From Sphingomonas hankookensis (GTDB lineage: Bacteria; Pseudomonadota; Alphaproteobacteria; Sphingomonadales; Sphingomonadaceae): 64,000 nucleotides of DNA. The notes under the pieces are model-generated. The model was given only the letters and a program-made list of their open reading frames with translations. It had not been told where the DNA came from and searched no databases. The stretch covers positions 372,001 through 436,000 of the forward strand of contig NZ_JAKREV010000002.1 of NCBI RefSeq assembly GCF_022664465.1. The letters run 5' to 3'. Positions within the stretch are counted from its first letter, which is position 1. The number at the start of each line of letters is the position of its first letter. The position numbers and the translations under genes are program-made. This document shows positions 27,464 to 36,295 of the stretch, piece by piece.

Positions 27464-28666
27464 CTATCGCACCAGCCGCGCCACTAGTTCGACATGGGTC
27501 GACCAGCGGAATTGCCCGACCGGCCGGACCCAGTCGATGCGGTATCCGCCTTGCACCAATGTCTTAGCATCGCGCGCGAAGCTGCTGGGATTGCAAGAAA
27601 CATAGGCGATCACCGGCACCTTCGCCTCGGCCAGCGCCGCCGCCTGTTCACGAGCGCCTGCGCGCGGCGGGTCGAGGATCACGGCGTCGAACCGGTCTAG
27701 TTCAGCGGCGGTCAGCGGGCGGCGGAACAGGTCGCGATGGTCCGCGACGACCGGGCGTCCGACCCGCGCCGCGGCGAGTTTCAGCGCCATGATCGCTTCG
27801 CGCCCCGCCTCCCCGGCATAGGTCCGCGTTCTCGTCCCACGCGACAGGGTGAAGGTACCGAGCCCGGCGAACAGGTCGGCGACGATCCCCGCCCCGGCGA
27901 CGGCTTCGTCGACCGCCGCGATCAGCGCCGCTTCGCCGTCGCCGGTCGCCTGCAGGAAGCTGCCGGGCGGGAACGGCACGGGCACGCCGCCCAGCGTCAC
28001 CGTCACCGGTTCGGGCTCCCAACGAGCCTCCGCACCCATGCCGTCGTCGATCGACAGGCGGGCGAGGCGCTGATCCTGTGCGAAGGTCGTTAGCGCTTCG
28101 GCGGCGGCAAGGCCTTCGGCCATCTGGCCGATCAGCAGGACGTCGACGCCCTGATCGACGCGCGCGAGGTGGATATCAGCGCGGGTACGGTCCTTGAGCG
28201 CGGTCGCCAGCAACCAGCGCAGCGGCGCGACCGCGGCGAACAGCTCGGGCAGCAGGACATGGCACTCGCGCAGATCGACGATGCGGTGGCTGCCGCTTTC
28301 GGTGAAACCCAGCGTCACCTGCTTGCCGCGGCGGTCGGCGTGGAGCGTCGCGCGGCGGCGGGTCTGCGGCGCGGACAGGATCGCCGGGCGGACGGGGGCG
28401 TCGAGCGACTGCGACGCCAGCGCGCCGCGCACGCGGTCGGCGACGAAATCGGCTTCGCTCGACAGGTCGAGATGTTGGAGCCGACACCCGCCACATTCCG
28501 GAAAATGGCGACACGGCGGTTCGGCATGATGCGGGCCGTAATCGATCGATCCGTCGGGCAGCAGACGGTCGCCCGGCGCGGCGAGCGGGACATGGACGCC
28601 ATCGCCGGTTACGCCTTCGCCCCGCGCCGCCACGCGGACGATCACGTCTTCGTCGCTCAACGACAT
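27464..28666 (-). CDS. TrmA/RlmD-family RNA (uracil-5)-methyltransferase
   Basis: SAM-dependent RNA m5U methyltransferase of 400 residues. A short TRAM-like N-terminus (about 1-45), an iron-sulfur cluster Cys set in CRHFPECGGCRLQH (about 56-69), the SAM domain with ADLFAGLGTFTLS, and the catalytic pair DPPRAG and SCNPSSFARD, whose Cys attacks C6 of uracil. Whether it modifies 23S rRNA or tRNA cannot be told. Start at 28666 overlaps the 3-prime end of the NAD(P)HX gene by 10 nt; the frame upstream to 29113 is that gene read in another frame. Confidence 0.93.
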   Translation of the reverse strand: MSLSDEDVIVRVAARGEGVTGDGVHVPLAAPGDRLLPDGSIDYGPHHAEPPCRHFPECGGCRLQHLDLSSEADFVADRVRGALASQSLDAPVRPAILSAPQTRRRATLHADRRGKQVTLGFTESGSHRIVDLRECHVLLPELFAAVAPLRWLLATALKDRTRADIHLARVDQGVDVLLIGQMAEGLAAAEALTTFAQDQRLARLSIDDGMGAEARWEPEPVTVTLGGVPVPFPPGSFLQATGDGEAALIAAVDEAVAGAGIVADLFAGLGTFTLSRGTRTRTYAGEAGREAIMALKLAAARVGRPVVADHRDLFRRPLTAAELDRFDAVILDPPRAGAREQAAALAEAKVPVIAYVSCNPSSFARDAKTLVQGGYRIDWVRPVGQFRWSTHVELVARLVR

Positions 28667-30033
28667 TCGGCGACCGCCTGTCCAAGGTGATCGCTCAGGG
28701 CATCGGCGACGAATGCCGCGCCGGCCAGCTGCGCGGCACGGCCGTGCAGCCATACCGCCTGCGCCGCGGCATCGGCGCCGCCGGGACGCAGACGTGCGGC
28801 GAGGATGCCGGCCAGCACGTCGCCGGTGCCGGCGGTCGAGAGCCATGACGATGCGTGGGGGGCAACGGTGACGGTGCCGTCGGGGGAAGCGATCACGGTA
28901 TCGGGGCCTTTGTGAACGATGGTGGCGCGCGCCTGTAGCGCAGCTTGCACCGTGCGGTCGATCTTGTTGCCATCGCCCTTGCCGAACATACGGGTGAACT
29001 CGCCGCCATGGGGGGTGAGCCAGGTCGGCGCGCTGCGGGCGGCGATACGCGCGATGCCGGCCGGGCCGAGCAGCGAGAGCGCGTCGCCATCGATGACGAG
29101 CGGCGCTGTGCACGCAAGGGCTGCATCGACTTTGGCGATCGCGGTATCGTCACGGCCGAGGCCGGGACCGACCAGCACCGCCGCCAGTCGTTCGTCGGCC
29201 AGATCGTCGAGCGGGCGGTGGACGAGCGCGTCGGGGCCGCCCTGCCCCCTGTCACCGGCCAGCACGACATAGCCCGCACCGGCCGACAGCGCGGCACGCG
29301 CGGCGAGGCGGGTGGCGCCGGTCATGGCGCCGGACAGAACCGTGACGAGGCCGCGGGTGTATTTGTGGGCGTCACGGGCGGGAGCGTCGATGCACGGGCG
29401 GGCGATCGTGCGCGGCGTTTGGGGCAGGGTCAGGTCGAGGTCGGCGAGCAGGACATGGCCGCAGCGTGCCACCGTATCGCCGACGACATGCGCGGGCTTG
29501 AGTGCACCCAGCGCGATCGTCAGGTCGGCGCGGCCACCGCCTCCGAACTCGTGGACCGCGTCGCTGTCGACCCCGCTTGGTACGTCGATCGCGATGGTGA
29601 ACGCGTCGCGCGACAGATGGGAGAGACGATCGGCGATGACCGAGTCGAGTGCGCGCGACAGACCGATGCCGAACAGGCCGTCGACAAGGATCGGGCGAGG
29701 CTCAGCGTCGTTCATCTGATCCACCGGCCCCGGCCAAGCGGCGCGCATTCGGGCGGCAACCCCCTCAGCCCGGCCAGGCAGCGCAGCCACCCTGACGTCC
29801 ATTCGCCATTCGTGCAGAAGCCGTGCGACAACAAAGGCATCGCCGCCATTATTACCGGGGCCTGCCAACACCAGTATCGGTCGACCAAAGGCAATGCGGC
29901 GCACCTCTCGCGCCACTGCCAGCCCTGCGCGTTCCATCAGCGCGCCCTGATCCACTCCACCCGCGAAAGCGGCGGTCTCCGCTGCCCGCATCTGCTCGGC
30001 GCGAAGGATCAGTGCGCCGCCGGGAAAGATCAT
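28657..30033 (-). CDS. nnr: Bifunctional NAD(P)H-hydrate epimerase / ADP-dependent dehydratase
   Basis: Repairs hydrated NADH and NADPH. 458 residues with an N-terminal YjeF epimerase domain (about 10-205; VLAGPGNNGGDAFVVAR, DGLFGIGLSR, AIDVPSGVDSD) and a C-terminal ribokinase-fold dehydratase (about 215-450; YTRGLVTVLSGAMTGATRLA, PLVIDGDALSLL, LTPHGGEFTR, STAGTGDVLAGILAA). The ATG overlaps the stop of the lipoprotein gene upstream (ATGA). Confidence 0.96.
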   Translation of the reverse strand: MIFPGGALILRAEQMRAAETAAFAGGVDQGALMERAGLAVAREVRRIAFGRPILVLAGPGNNGGDAFVVARLLHEWRMDVRVAALPGRAEGVAARMRAAWPGPVDQMNDAEPRPILVDGLFGIGLSRALDSVIADRLSHLSRDAFTIAIDVPSGVDSDAVHEFGGGGRADLTIALGALKPAHVVGDTVARCGHVLLADLDLTLPQTPRTIARPCIDAPARDAHKYTRGLVTVLSGAMTGATRLAARAALSAGAGYVVLAGDRGQGGPDALVHRPLDDLADERLAAVLVGPGLGRDDTAIAKVDAALACTAPLVIDGDALSLLGPAGIARIAARSAPTWLTPHGGEFTRMFGKGDGNKIDRTVQAALQARATIVHKGPDTVIASPDGTVTVAPHASSWLSTAGTGDVLAGILAARLRPGGADAAAQAVWLHGRAAQLAGAAFVADALSDHLGQAVAECR

Positions 30034-30425
30034 CGCGCGACGGGACCGACCGTCGCGGGCAGGCGATAGCGCGCGCCGCCGATCGCAACCTCGATCCGGT
30101 TGTCACCGATCACGGTGACTTTTGCCGCTTCCGATCCGTCGGCGGCGACCACGCCGCGACCGTCGCGGGTGATGCGCAGCCGGTGGAAACCGCCATTCGG
30201 CTGGCGCAGGGTCAGGATGGTTTCGTCGCCATCGGCGGTGCGTTCGATGGTGCAGTCGGCGGCAAAGGGTGCCGCCGCGTCGGACGCACATTCGATCCGG
30301 CCGGCATCATCGGCCGCGGCGCGCTGCTCTGCCTCGACATTGGTGAGGACGGTCGGGTCGGGCTTCGGATCGCACCCGGCGAGCAGCAGGGGGAGGAGGA
30401 GCAGGCGTTTATCGAATCCGGTCAT
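30030..30425 (-). CDS. Hypothetical lipoprotein
   Basis: 131 residues with a lipobox (LLLLPLLLAGC, Cys about residue 18). The mature part is a compact beta-rich domain without a family I recognise (CTIERTADGDETILTLRQPN, GGFHRLRITRDGRG). Two Cys (IECAS, ADCTI) may form a disulfide. Stop and start overlap with the NAD(P)HX repair gene; the pairing is probably positional. Confidence 0.78.
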   Translation of the reverse strand: MTGFDKRLLLLPLLLAGCDPKPDPTVLTNVEAEQRAAADDAGRIECASDAAAPFAADCTIERTADGDETILTLRQPNGGFHRLRITRDGRGVVAADGSEAAKVTVIGDNRIEVAIGGARYRLPATVGPVAR

Positions 30426-30497
30426 AGGCGATCGATACCACAGGTGGTCGCGCGCCGTATCGCTGTTGGCGACCGCGGCTCTCCCAACTGGAAACGC

Positions 30498-30523
30498 CGT
30501 ACCCCGGCAAAAGCCGGGGTACG
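30498..30523 (+). terminator. Perfect hairpin downstream of ilvD (family D)
   Basis: CGTACCCCGGC, loop AAAA, GCCGGGGTACG: an 11-bp perfect stem about 20 nt past the ilvD stop on the minus strand. No T-run follows in either direction, so termination is possible but not shown; it is also related to the family D hairpins. Confidence 0.5.
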
Positions 30524-30544
30524 CTCAGGCGTGGCAACCAGCCC

Positions 30545-32266
30545 TCAAATATCGGCGTAGACGTGCCGCTCCGCCTTGGCGCCGGGATGCGTCACCGCAC
30601 CCTGATACGCCGGGCCGACCGTCTGCGAATAGCGCCACAGCGCCCCCGCCTGATAGTCGTTGACCCGCGGCTGCCACTTCGCGCGGCGGTCCGCCAGTAC
30701 GCCCGGGGCGACGTCGAGGTCGATCGTGCCGGCATCGGCGTCGATGGTGATGATGTCGCCATCCTCGACCAGCGCGATCGGGCCGCCTTCGGCCGCTTCG
30801 GGACCGACATGGCCGATGCAGAAGCCGCGCGTGCCGCCCGAGAACCGGCCGTCGGTGATCAGCGCGACGGTCTCGCCCATGCCAAGGCCATAGAGCGCGG
30901 CGGTGGTCGACAGCATCTCCCGCATGCCCGGACCGCCCTTGGGCCCTTCGTAGCGGATGACGAGGACGGTGCCGTCCTTGATCTCGCGCTTCTCGACCGC
31001 GGCGAAGGCGTCTTCCTCGCAATCGAACACGCGGGCGGTGCCGGTGAACTGCAGGCGCTTCATACCCGCGACCTTCACGATCGCGCCGTCGGGGGCAAGC
31101 GTGCCGCGCAGGCCGACGACGCCGCCGGTCGGGGTGATCGGCGTCTTGACGTCGTAGATGACCTTCTGGTCAGGATTCCACGTCACCTCGTCGATATTCT
31201 CGCCCAGCGTCTTGCCGGTGACCGTCATGCAACTGCCGTCGAGCAGATCGTTGGCAAGCATCGTCTTCATCAGCATGTAGACGCCGCCGGCCTCGTACAT
31301 ATCCTTGGCGACATACTTGCCGCCGGGCTTGAGGTCCGCAACGTAAGGCGTTGATTTAAAAGCTTCCGCCACATCGAACAGGTCGAAGTCGATCCCCGCC
31401 TCGTTCGCCATCGACGGCAGATGCAGCGCGGCGTTGGTCGAGCCGCCGGTCGCCGCCACGACACGCGCGGCGTTGATGAACGCGGCGCGGGTGGCGATAT
31501 CGCGCGGGCGAAGGTTCAGGCGGACCAGCTCCATCACCTGCTTGCCGGCGGCGATCGCGATCTCCTCGCGACTGCAATAGGGCGCGGGCACCATGTTCGA
31601 ATTGGGCAGCGACAGGCCGATCGCCTCACCGACGCACGCCATGGTATTGGCAGTGAACTGACCCCCGCACGCGCCATGGCCCGGACAGGCGACCTTTTCC
31701 AGCGCGGTGAGATCGTGGAGCGGACAAGTGCCGGCGGCATAGCGGCCGACCGCCTCGAACACGTCGACGACGGTCACGTCGCGATCCTCGAACCGGCCGG
31801 GCAGGATCGACCCGCCATAGACGAAAATCGACGGCACGTTCAGTCGCAGCATCGCCATCATCATGCCCGGCAGCGACTTGTCGCACCCGGCAAAGCCGAC
31901 CAGCGCGTCGTAGCAATGGCCGCGGACCGACAGTTCGACCGAATCAGCGATGACCTCTCGGCTGACCAGCGAGGACTTCATCCCCTGATGGCCCATGGCG
32001 ATGCCGTCGGTGACGGTGATGGTGTTGAACCGGCGCGGCATGCCGCCGCCCGCCACCACGCCTTCGCGAGCGGCATCCGCCTGAAAATCGAGCGTCGTGT
32101 TGCACGGCGCGCTGTCATTGCCGGCCGACGCCAGCGCCACGAACGGCTTGGCGATATCCTCTTCGGCGATGCCCATCGCGTAATAATAGGAGCGATGCGG
32201 CGCGCGTTCGGGGCCGACGGACACGTGGCGGCTGGGCAGCCGCGATTTGTCGAAAGTCTGGGTCAT
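30545..32266 (-). CDS. ilvD: Dihydroxy-acid dehydratase
   Basis: Third step of valine and isoleucine synthesis, dehydrating 2,3-dihydroxy acids. 573 residues, short [2Fe-2S] type: cluster cysteines at about Cys55 (NDSAPCN), Cys128 (GCDKSLPG) and Cys200 ([12 protein letters not shown]). Substrate-domain signature [13 protein letters not shown] and the later [14 protein letters not shown] are present. Stands alone; 9 nt downstream of the N-formylglutamate amidohydrolase gene on the same strand. Confidence 0.97.
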   Translation of the reverse strand: MTQTFDKSRLPSRHVSVGPERAPHRSYYYAMGIAEEDIAKPFVALASAGNDSAPCNTTLDFQADAAREGVVAGGGMPRRFNTITVTDGIAMGHQGMKSSLVSREVIADSVELSVRGHCYDALVGFAGCDKSLPGMMMAMLRLNVPSIFVYGGSILPGRFEDRDVTVVDVFEAVGRYAAGTCPLHDLTALEKVACPGHGACGGQFTANTMACVGEAIGLSLPNSNMVPAPYCSREEIAIAAGKQVMELVRLNLRPRDIATRAAFINAARVVAATGGSTNAALHLPSMANEAGIDFDLFDVAEAFKSTPYVADLKPGGKYVAKDMYEAGGVYMLMKTMLANDLLDGSCMTVTGKTLGENIDEVTWNPDQKVIYDVKTPITPTGGVVGLRGTLAPDGAIVKVAGMKRLQFTGTARVFDCEEDAFAAVEKREIKDGTVLVIRYEGPKGGPGMREMLSTTAALYGLGMGETVALITDGRFSGGTRGFCIGHVGPEAAEGGPIALVEDGDIITIDADAGTIDLDVAPGVLADRRAKWQPRVNDYQAGALWRYSQTVGPAYQGAVTHPGAKAERHVYADI

Positions 32267-32275
32267 GGCGACAGC

Positions 32276-32995
32276 CTATTGCGCAGAGGATGCTTCCAAC
32301 GCAAGTCCGTTGCGCACGGTGGCAATCGTTGACGTCAATATGCCGCACCACTCCGCCACGCCGGCGGGTTCGGCGATCAGGTCGTTGCGGATTTCAATCG
32401 AAAGCGACGCGATGCCCTGCCCCTCGGCGTGGCGGTTAAGCGTGGCGTTGAGGATGCGGCCCGAATAAGGTTCTTGATCGCCCGTCACAATCCCTTGCCC
32501 ACGCAGGTGATCGATGGCGAGGCGGGCGGCGCGGTCGTCGCGGCCGTAGAGGACGCCTGCCTTCCATGGGCGCGGTTCGCCACCGGTTTCGAGTTGCGGC
32601 GTGAAACTGTGGATCGCAACGATCAATCGCGGACGGTCACGGCGGACCTGCGCGCGGATCGCGGCGTGATAGGGCGCATGGAAGCGGGCGATGCGATCCG
32701 CCCGGTCGGCCCCAATATTGGCGGGAATGGCGTGGCCGTCGGATATTTCGGGGATCAGGCCGGGATGGTCGCTCTGGCGATGCAGGTCGATCACCAGCCG
32801 CGATATGGTGCCAAGGATCGCGGGGGCGTCGAGCGCGGCGGACAAGGCGCGAGTCAGCGGCCCCGCACCGATATCGACGCCGACGTGCAGCGATAGGAGC
32901 TGCGGCGGAATCGCGACGTCGCCGGGCACCCAGGCTGAGGCATGGTCGCACAATAGCAGCAAGGCCGTGTCGCGGCCGGAGAGATGTTCGGTCAT
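32276..32995 (-). CDS. N-formylglutamate amidohydrolase family protein
   Basis: Zinc hydrolase of 239 residues related to HutG. The family pattern is visible: LLCDHASAWVP (start), VGVDIGAGPLTRALSA, SRLVIDLHRQ, IVAIHSFTPQ and SIEIRNDLI with the Glu/Arg pair near the end. Members hydrolyse N-formyl- or N-carbamoyl amino acids; no hut genes are nearby, so histidine catabolism is not supported. ATG overlaps the enoyl-CoA hydratase stop (ATGA). Confidence 0.9.
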   Translation of the reverse strand: MTEHLSGRDTALLLLCDHASAWVPGDVAIPPQLLSLHVGVDIGAGPLTRALSAALDAPAILGTISRLVIDLHRQSDHPGLIPEISDGHAIPANIGADRADRIARFHAPYHAAIRAQVRRDRPRLIVAIHSFTPQLETGGEPRPWKAGVLYGRDDRAARLAIDHLRGQGIVTGDQEPYSGRILNATLNRHAEGQGIASLSIEIRNDLIAEPAGVAEWCGILTSTIATVRNGLALEASSAQ

Positions 32996-33726
32996 CGGAA
33001 CACCGGCGCGCGACGTTCGCGGAAAGCGGCGAGCCCTTCCTGCAGCTCGGCGCCACCGAACGCGGCGTCGAACCGAGCCTCACCACTGGCTACGCCGTCG
33101 ACCGCCTGTTTCAGTCCGCGGACCGCTTGGGCAGCGTTGGCGGCGATGCGCTCCGCCAGCGCCTGCACCGCCGTCAACGGGTCGCTGCTGCGCTGTTGCA
33201 CCAGCCCGATCGCCAGCGCGGCATCGGCATCGATCGCGTCGCCGCTGTACAGCAGCCGCGCGGCATGCCCCCGCCCGACTGCGGCGACCAGCCGAGCGAC
33301 GTCGGCCGGTGGATAGAGGATGCCGAGCCGCGCGGGTGGCACTGCGAAGCGCGCACCGTCACCGGCAATGGCAATATCGCAGGCGAGCATCAGCGCCACG
33401 CCCGCCCCGAAACACCCGCCATCGACCGCGGCAATGACCGGCATCGGTAGCGCGGCGATCCCCTCGATCGCGGCGGACAGCTGTTCGCGAAACGCGGTGC
33501 GGCGCGCGGGGTCGCGTTGCAGTTCGCCAAATTCGGCGATGTCGGCCCCGGCGGAAAAGATGCCCGGTTCGCGCGAAGCAAGGATGACCGCGCGGGCGTC
33601 GGAGGCGGCGAGGTCGGCGACTCGCTCTACCAGGGTACGCCAGCCACTCGTCGGCAGGGCGTTGCGCGCCGCCCCCCGGGCCAGCCACAGCGTGGCGATA
33701 TCGCCGTCCATGGTGCAGTCGATCAT
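32992..33726 (-). CDS. Enoyl-CoA hydratase/isomerase family protein (second)
   Basis: Crotonase-fold protein of 244 residues. Oxyanion-hole segments ILASREPGIFSAGADIAEFG (about 48-67) and AAVDGGCFGAGVALMLACD (about 95-113). The second catalytic Glu region, RFAVPPARLGILYPPADVAR, departs from the Glu of classic hydratases, so hydratase activity is not certain. No clear ribosome binding site precedes the ATG at 33726; the N-terminus (MIDCTMDGDIATLWLARG) nonetheless fits the family. Coupled to the downstream amidohydrolase. Confidence 0.88.
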   Translation of the reverse strand: MIDCTMDGDIATLWLARGAARNALPTSGWRTLVERVADLAASDARAVILASREPGIFSAGADIAEFGELQRDPARRTAFREQLSAAIEGIAALPMPVIAAVDGGCFGAGVALMLACDIAIAGDGARFAVPPARLGILYPPADVARLVAAVGRGHAARLLYSGDAIDADAALAIGLVQQRSSDPLTAVQALAERIAANAAQAVRGLKQAVDGVASGEARFDAAFGGAELQEGLAAFRERRAPVFR

Positions 33727-33875
33727 AGGGGGTAAGTGGGCGGCGTCCGAAGAGACCGCCCACGGACGATCCGCTCCCGGCGTACGATCCGCTTGTGTTT
33801 CCCTACAAGGACCGTGCCATGCGTCATGTCCAGCGGATGCCGCCCCGCCCTGTTCCGCTTCGGGACGACCGCCTG

Positions 33876-34703
33876 TCACGCGAGTTCCGTTTCGAGACAC
33901 CACCAGCCTAGCTGGGCTGCACCGATTGTGGCAGCGGCAGTGGCGCGGTCCTCGACCCGGTCGAACAGCGCGAAGCAGGTCGCGCCCGACCCCGACATGC
34001 GCGCCAGCGTCACGCCTTCGGCCGCAGCCAGCAACGCCAGCACCGCGTCGATTTCCGGGGCCAATGCCCGTGCCGGCGGTTCGAGGTCGTTACGCCCCGC
34101 GAGCGCGATCGCCAGCGCATCGCCCTGCGGCAACGGACCGCGATCGATCCGGTCCCATGCGGCGAAGACCGCGGCGGTCGACACGCCGACGCCGGGATTG
34201 ACCAGCAGCACCGGCAGGTCAGGCGCATCGATCGGCGTCAGCCGCTCGCCGCGCCCGCGCCCGATCATCGTGCGGCCGGCGAGGCAGGCGGGAACGTCCG
34301 AACCCAGCCCCGCGGCGATATCGAACAGCGCCGGATCGTCGAGCGGCACGCCGGACAGCTTCGCCATCCCGCGCAGCGTCGCGGCGGCGTCGGCCGATCC
34401 GCCGCCGATCCCCGACGCGACCGGCAGATGCTTGTCGAGCACGATCGACAATGGCTCGCCCGGTCCGAAGCTGCTGCGAAACGCATCGCGGGCACGGGTG
34501 ACCAGATTGTCGCCCTCCCCGCCCAGGCCCCCGGCGAACGGCCCGATAATGGCAAAGCCGTCACGCTCCGCCGGAGTCAGCCGCACCGTGTCGCCGTCGC
34601 GGACGAAGGCGAACAGCGTCTCCAGTTCGTGATAGCCATCGTCGCGCCGCGCACGGACGTGCAGCGCGAGGTTGAGCTTGGCGGGGGCGGGTTCGACGAT
34701 CAT
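33876..34703 (-). CDS. ispE: 4-diphosphocytidyl-2-C-methyl-D-erythritol kinase
   Basis: GHMP kinase of the MEP isoprenoid pathway. 275 residues: PAPAKLNLALHV at the start, the ATP loop PVASGIGGGSADAAATL (about 90-106) and the C-terminal ARMSGSGATCFALF. The ATG at 34703 lies 5 nt after the TPR gene stop, so it is the third gene of an ETF-QO, TPR, ispE operon. The 149 bases below it (33727-33875) hold nothing I recognise. Confidence 0.97.
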   Translation of the reverse strand: MIVEPAPAKLNLALHVRARRDDGYHELETLFAFVRDGDTVRLTPAERDGFAIIGPFAGGLGGEGDNLVTRARDAFRSSFGPGEPLSIVLDKHLPVASGIGGGSADAAATLRGMAKLSGVPLDDPALFDIAAGLGSDVPACLAGRTMIGRGRGERLTPIDAPDLPVLLVNPGVGVSTAAVFAAWDRIDRGPLPQGDALAIALAGRNDLEPPARALAPEIDAVLALLAAAEGVTLARMSGSGATCFALFDRVEDRATAAATIGAAQLGWWCLETELA

Positions 34704-34708
34704 CGCGG

Positions 34709-36295
34709 TCAGCGATGCGACGAAGCGGGCCCGTTCGCAAGCTTGCTCGCCAAACGCTGCGCATCGGCGCCGTCCGCTGCGACTGACGCTGCCGCCCAGG
34801 CATAGCGTGCCTCGACCCGGCGACCGGTCGCCCAATATACGTCGCCGAGATGCTCGTTGATCTCCACATCATCGGGTGCCTGCCGCACCGCGCCCTCTAT
34901 CAGGGGCAGCGCGGCGGTCAAATTGCCGGCACGATAGCGCGCCCAGCCGAGCGAATCGGCGATCGCCGGGTCCTTCGGTGCCAGCGCATGGGCGCGTTCG
35001 AGCATGCGCGTCGCCTCCACGACATTCTCGCCATGGTCGACCTGCGCATAGCCCAGATAGTTGAGCGCGACCGGCTCCTGCGGGGCCAGTTCGACCGCGC
35101 GGCGCAGCATCGGCAGCGCGCCCGTCCAGTCGCCCGACTGGTCGAGCGCCGCGCCGCGTTGCAGGTACAGCGTCCAGTCCGCCCCCTGCCCCGCCTGCGC
35201 CAGCGCACGGGAATAGGTCTGCGCGGCCGCGGCCGCCTCCCCGGTTTCGAGCTGGAGGTCGGCATAGCGGCGCAGCGTCGCAGTCGTCGCGCCGGGGCTT
35301 TCGGCCTGGATGCGGGCCAGCGCCAGCGCGCCGGGCACGTCGCCGGACCGCTGGAGGATGACGATGCCGAGCGCATTGGCGCTCCCCGCGAACGGATCGC
35401 CCGCCGGGACCGCTGCCAGCGTCGCCTTCGCCTCGGCGATCGCATCGTCACGGGCGAGCGCGTCGGCCAGCGCGATGCGGGCACGGGCGTAATCCGGGTC
35501 GAGCAGCAGTGCCGAGCGGGCAAGCATGATCGCGAGCGATTCGGTGCCCTCCGCCGACAGGTCGCCGGCCATGCGCGCGAACAGGCGAGACACGCCGAAC
35601 CGGGCGTCGCCCTTGCTGCCGCGACCCAGTGTCTCGGCGGCGCGGCTGAGCACCGGATCGTCGCCCGCCAGCAGTGCGCGCGCGGTATCGCGCTGTCCGG
35701 CGCGGGCGAGCAGTTGCGCCGCGTTCAGCCGGAAATCGGCGTCGCCCCCGGTCGCGGTCAGCAGGCTGCGGGTGGCGGCAATGCCCTCGCTCGTCTGTCC
35801 GGTCGCCAGCAGGCGCAGCGCAGCATTTTCGGCGGCATAGCGGCGCGGGATCGGACCACCATCGACCGCGACCGGCGGCGCGGGCAGATCGACCCAGCTC
35901 GCGAGCGACGGTCCCAGAAAACCGAGCGGTGATTCCGCCAGCCGACCAAGCGCCGTGCGTTGCGCCGCCGTATCGCGTGCGATCACCGCGTCGCTGAACG
36001 CGAGAATGTCGAGATCGGGCGGCGCCACGTCGGCGGCGCGCAGGACCGCGCCGGCCCGCCTTGCGAGCGGCAGGTCGCCACTGGCCAGTGCCTGCCGCAG
36101 CGCGCGCACCGCGATGACGGGATCGTTCGGCTGCGCTGCCAGCGCCTCGGCATAGCCCTGCGCGGCCACGGTAACGGCGCCATCGGCATCGGCGGCGCGG
36201 GCACGGACATAGGCGGCAAGCGGGGTGGTTGCCGCCGACGCCGGTGCGGCCACCAGCGTCGCCACGATCAATCCCAGGCTACATATTCGGATAAT
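34709..36295 (-). CDS. TPR-repeat periplasmic protein, probable ATT/ATC start
   Basis: About 528 residues: a signal peptide (IRICSLGLIVATLVAAPASA) followed by tetratricopeptide repeats to the end, clearest at about 395-500 (GADWTLYLQRGAALDQSGDW, PVALNYLGYAQVDHGE, AIADSLGWARYRAGNL, VEINEHLGDVYWATGR). Likely a scaffold in the cell envelope. There is no ATG, GTG or TTG that gives a proper signal peptide near a ribosome binding site; GGAGG (36301-36305) is 5 nt before an in-frame ATT (36295) and 8 nt before ATC (36292). It overlaps the ETF-QO 3-prime end by 17 nt. A start far upstream (ATG 36472) would put the signal peptide internally. Confidence 0.8.
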   Translation of the reverse strand: MIRICSLGLIVATLVAAPASAATTPLAAYVRARAADADGAVTVAAQGYAEALAAQPNDPVIAVRALRQALASGDLPLARRAGAVLRAADVAPPDLDILAFSDAVIARDTAAQRTALGRLAESPLGFLGPSLASWVDLPAPPVAVDGGPIPRRYAAENAALRLLATGQTSEGIAATRSLLTATGGDADFRLNAAQLLARAGQRDTARALLAGDDPVLSRAAETLGRGSKGDARFGVSRLFARMAGDLSAEGTESLAIMLARSALLLDPDYARARIALADALARDDAIAEAKATLAAVPAGDPFAGSANALGIVILQRSGDVPGALALARIQAESPGATTATLRRYADLQLETGEAAAAAQTYSRALAQAGQGADWTLYLQRGAALDQSGDWTGALPMLRRAVELAPQEPVALNYLGYAQVDHGENVVEATRMLERAHALAPKDPAIADSLGWARYRAGNLTAALPLIEGAVRQAPDDVEINEHLGDVYWATGRRVEARYAWAAASVAADGADAQRLASKLANGPASSHR

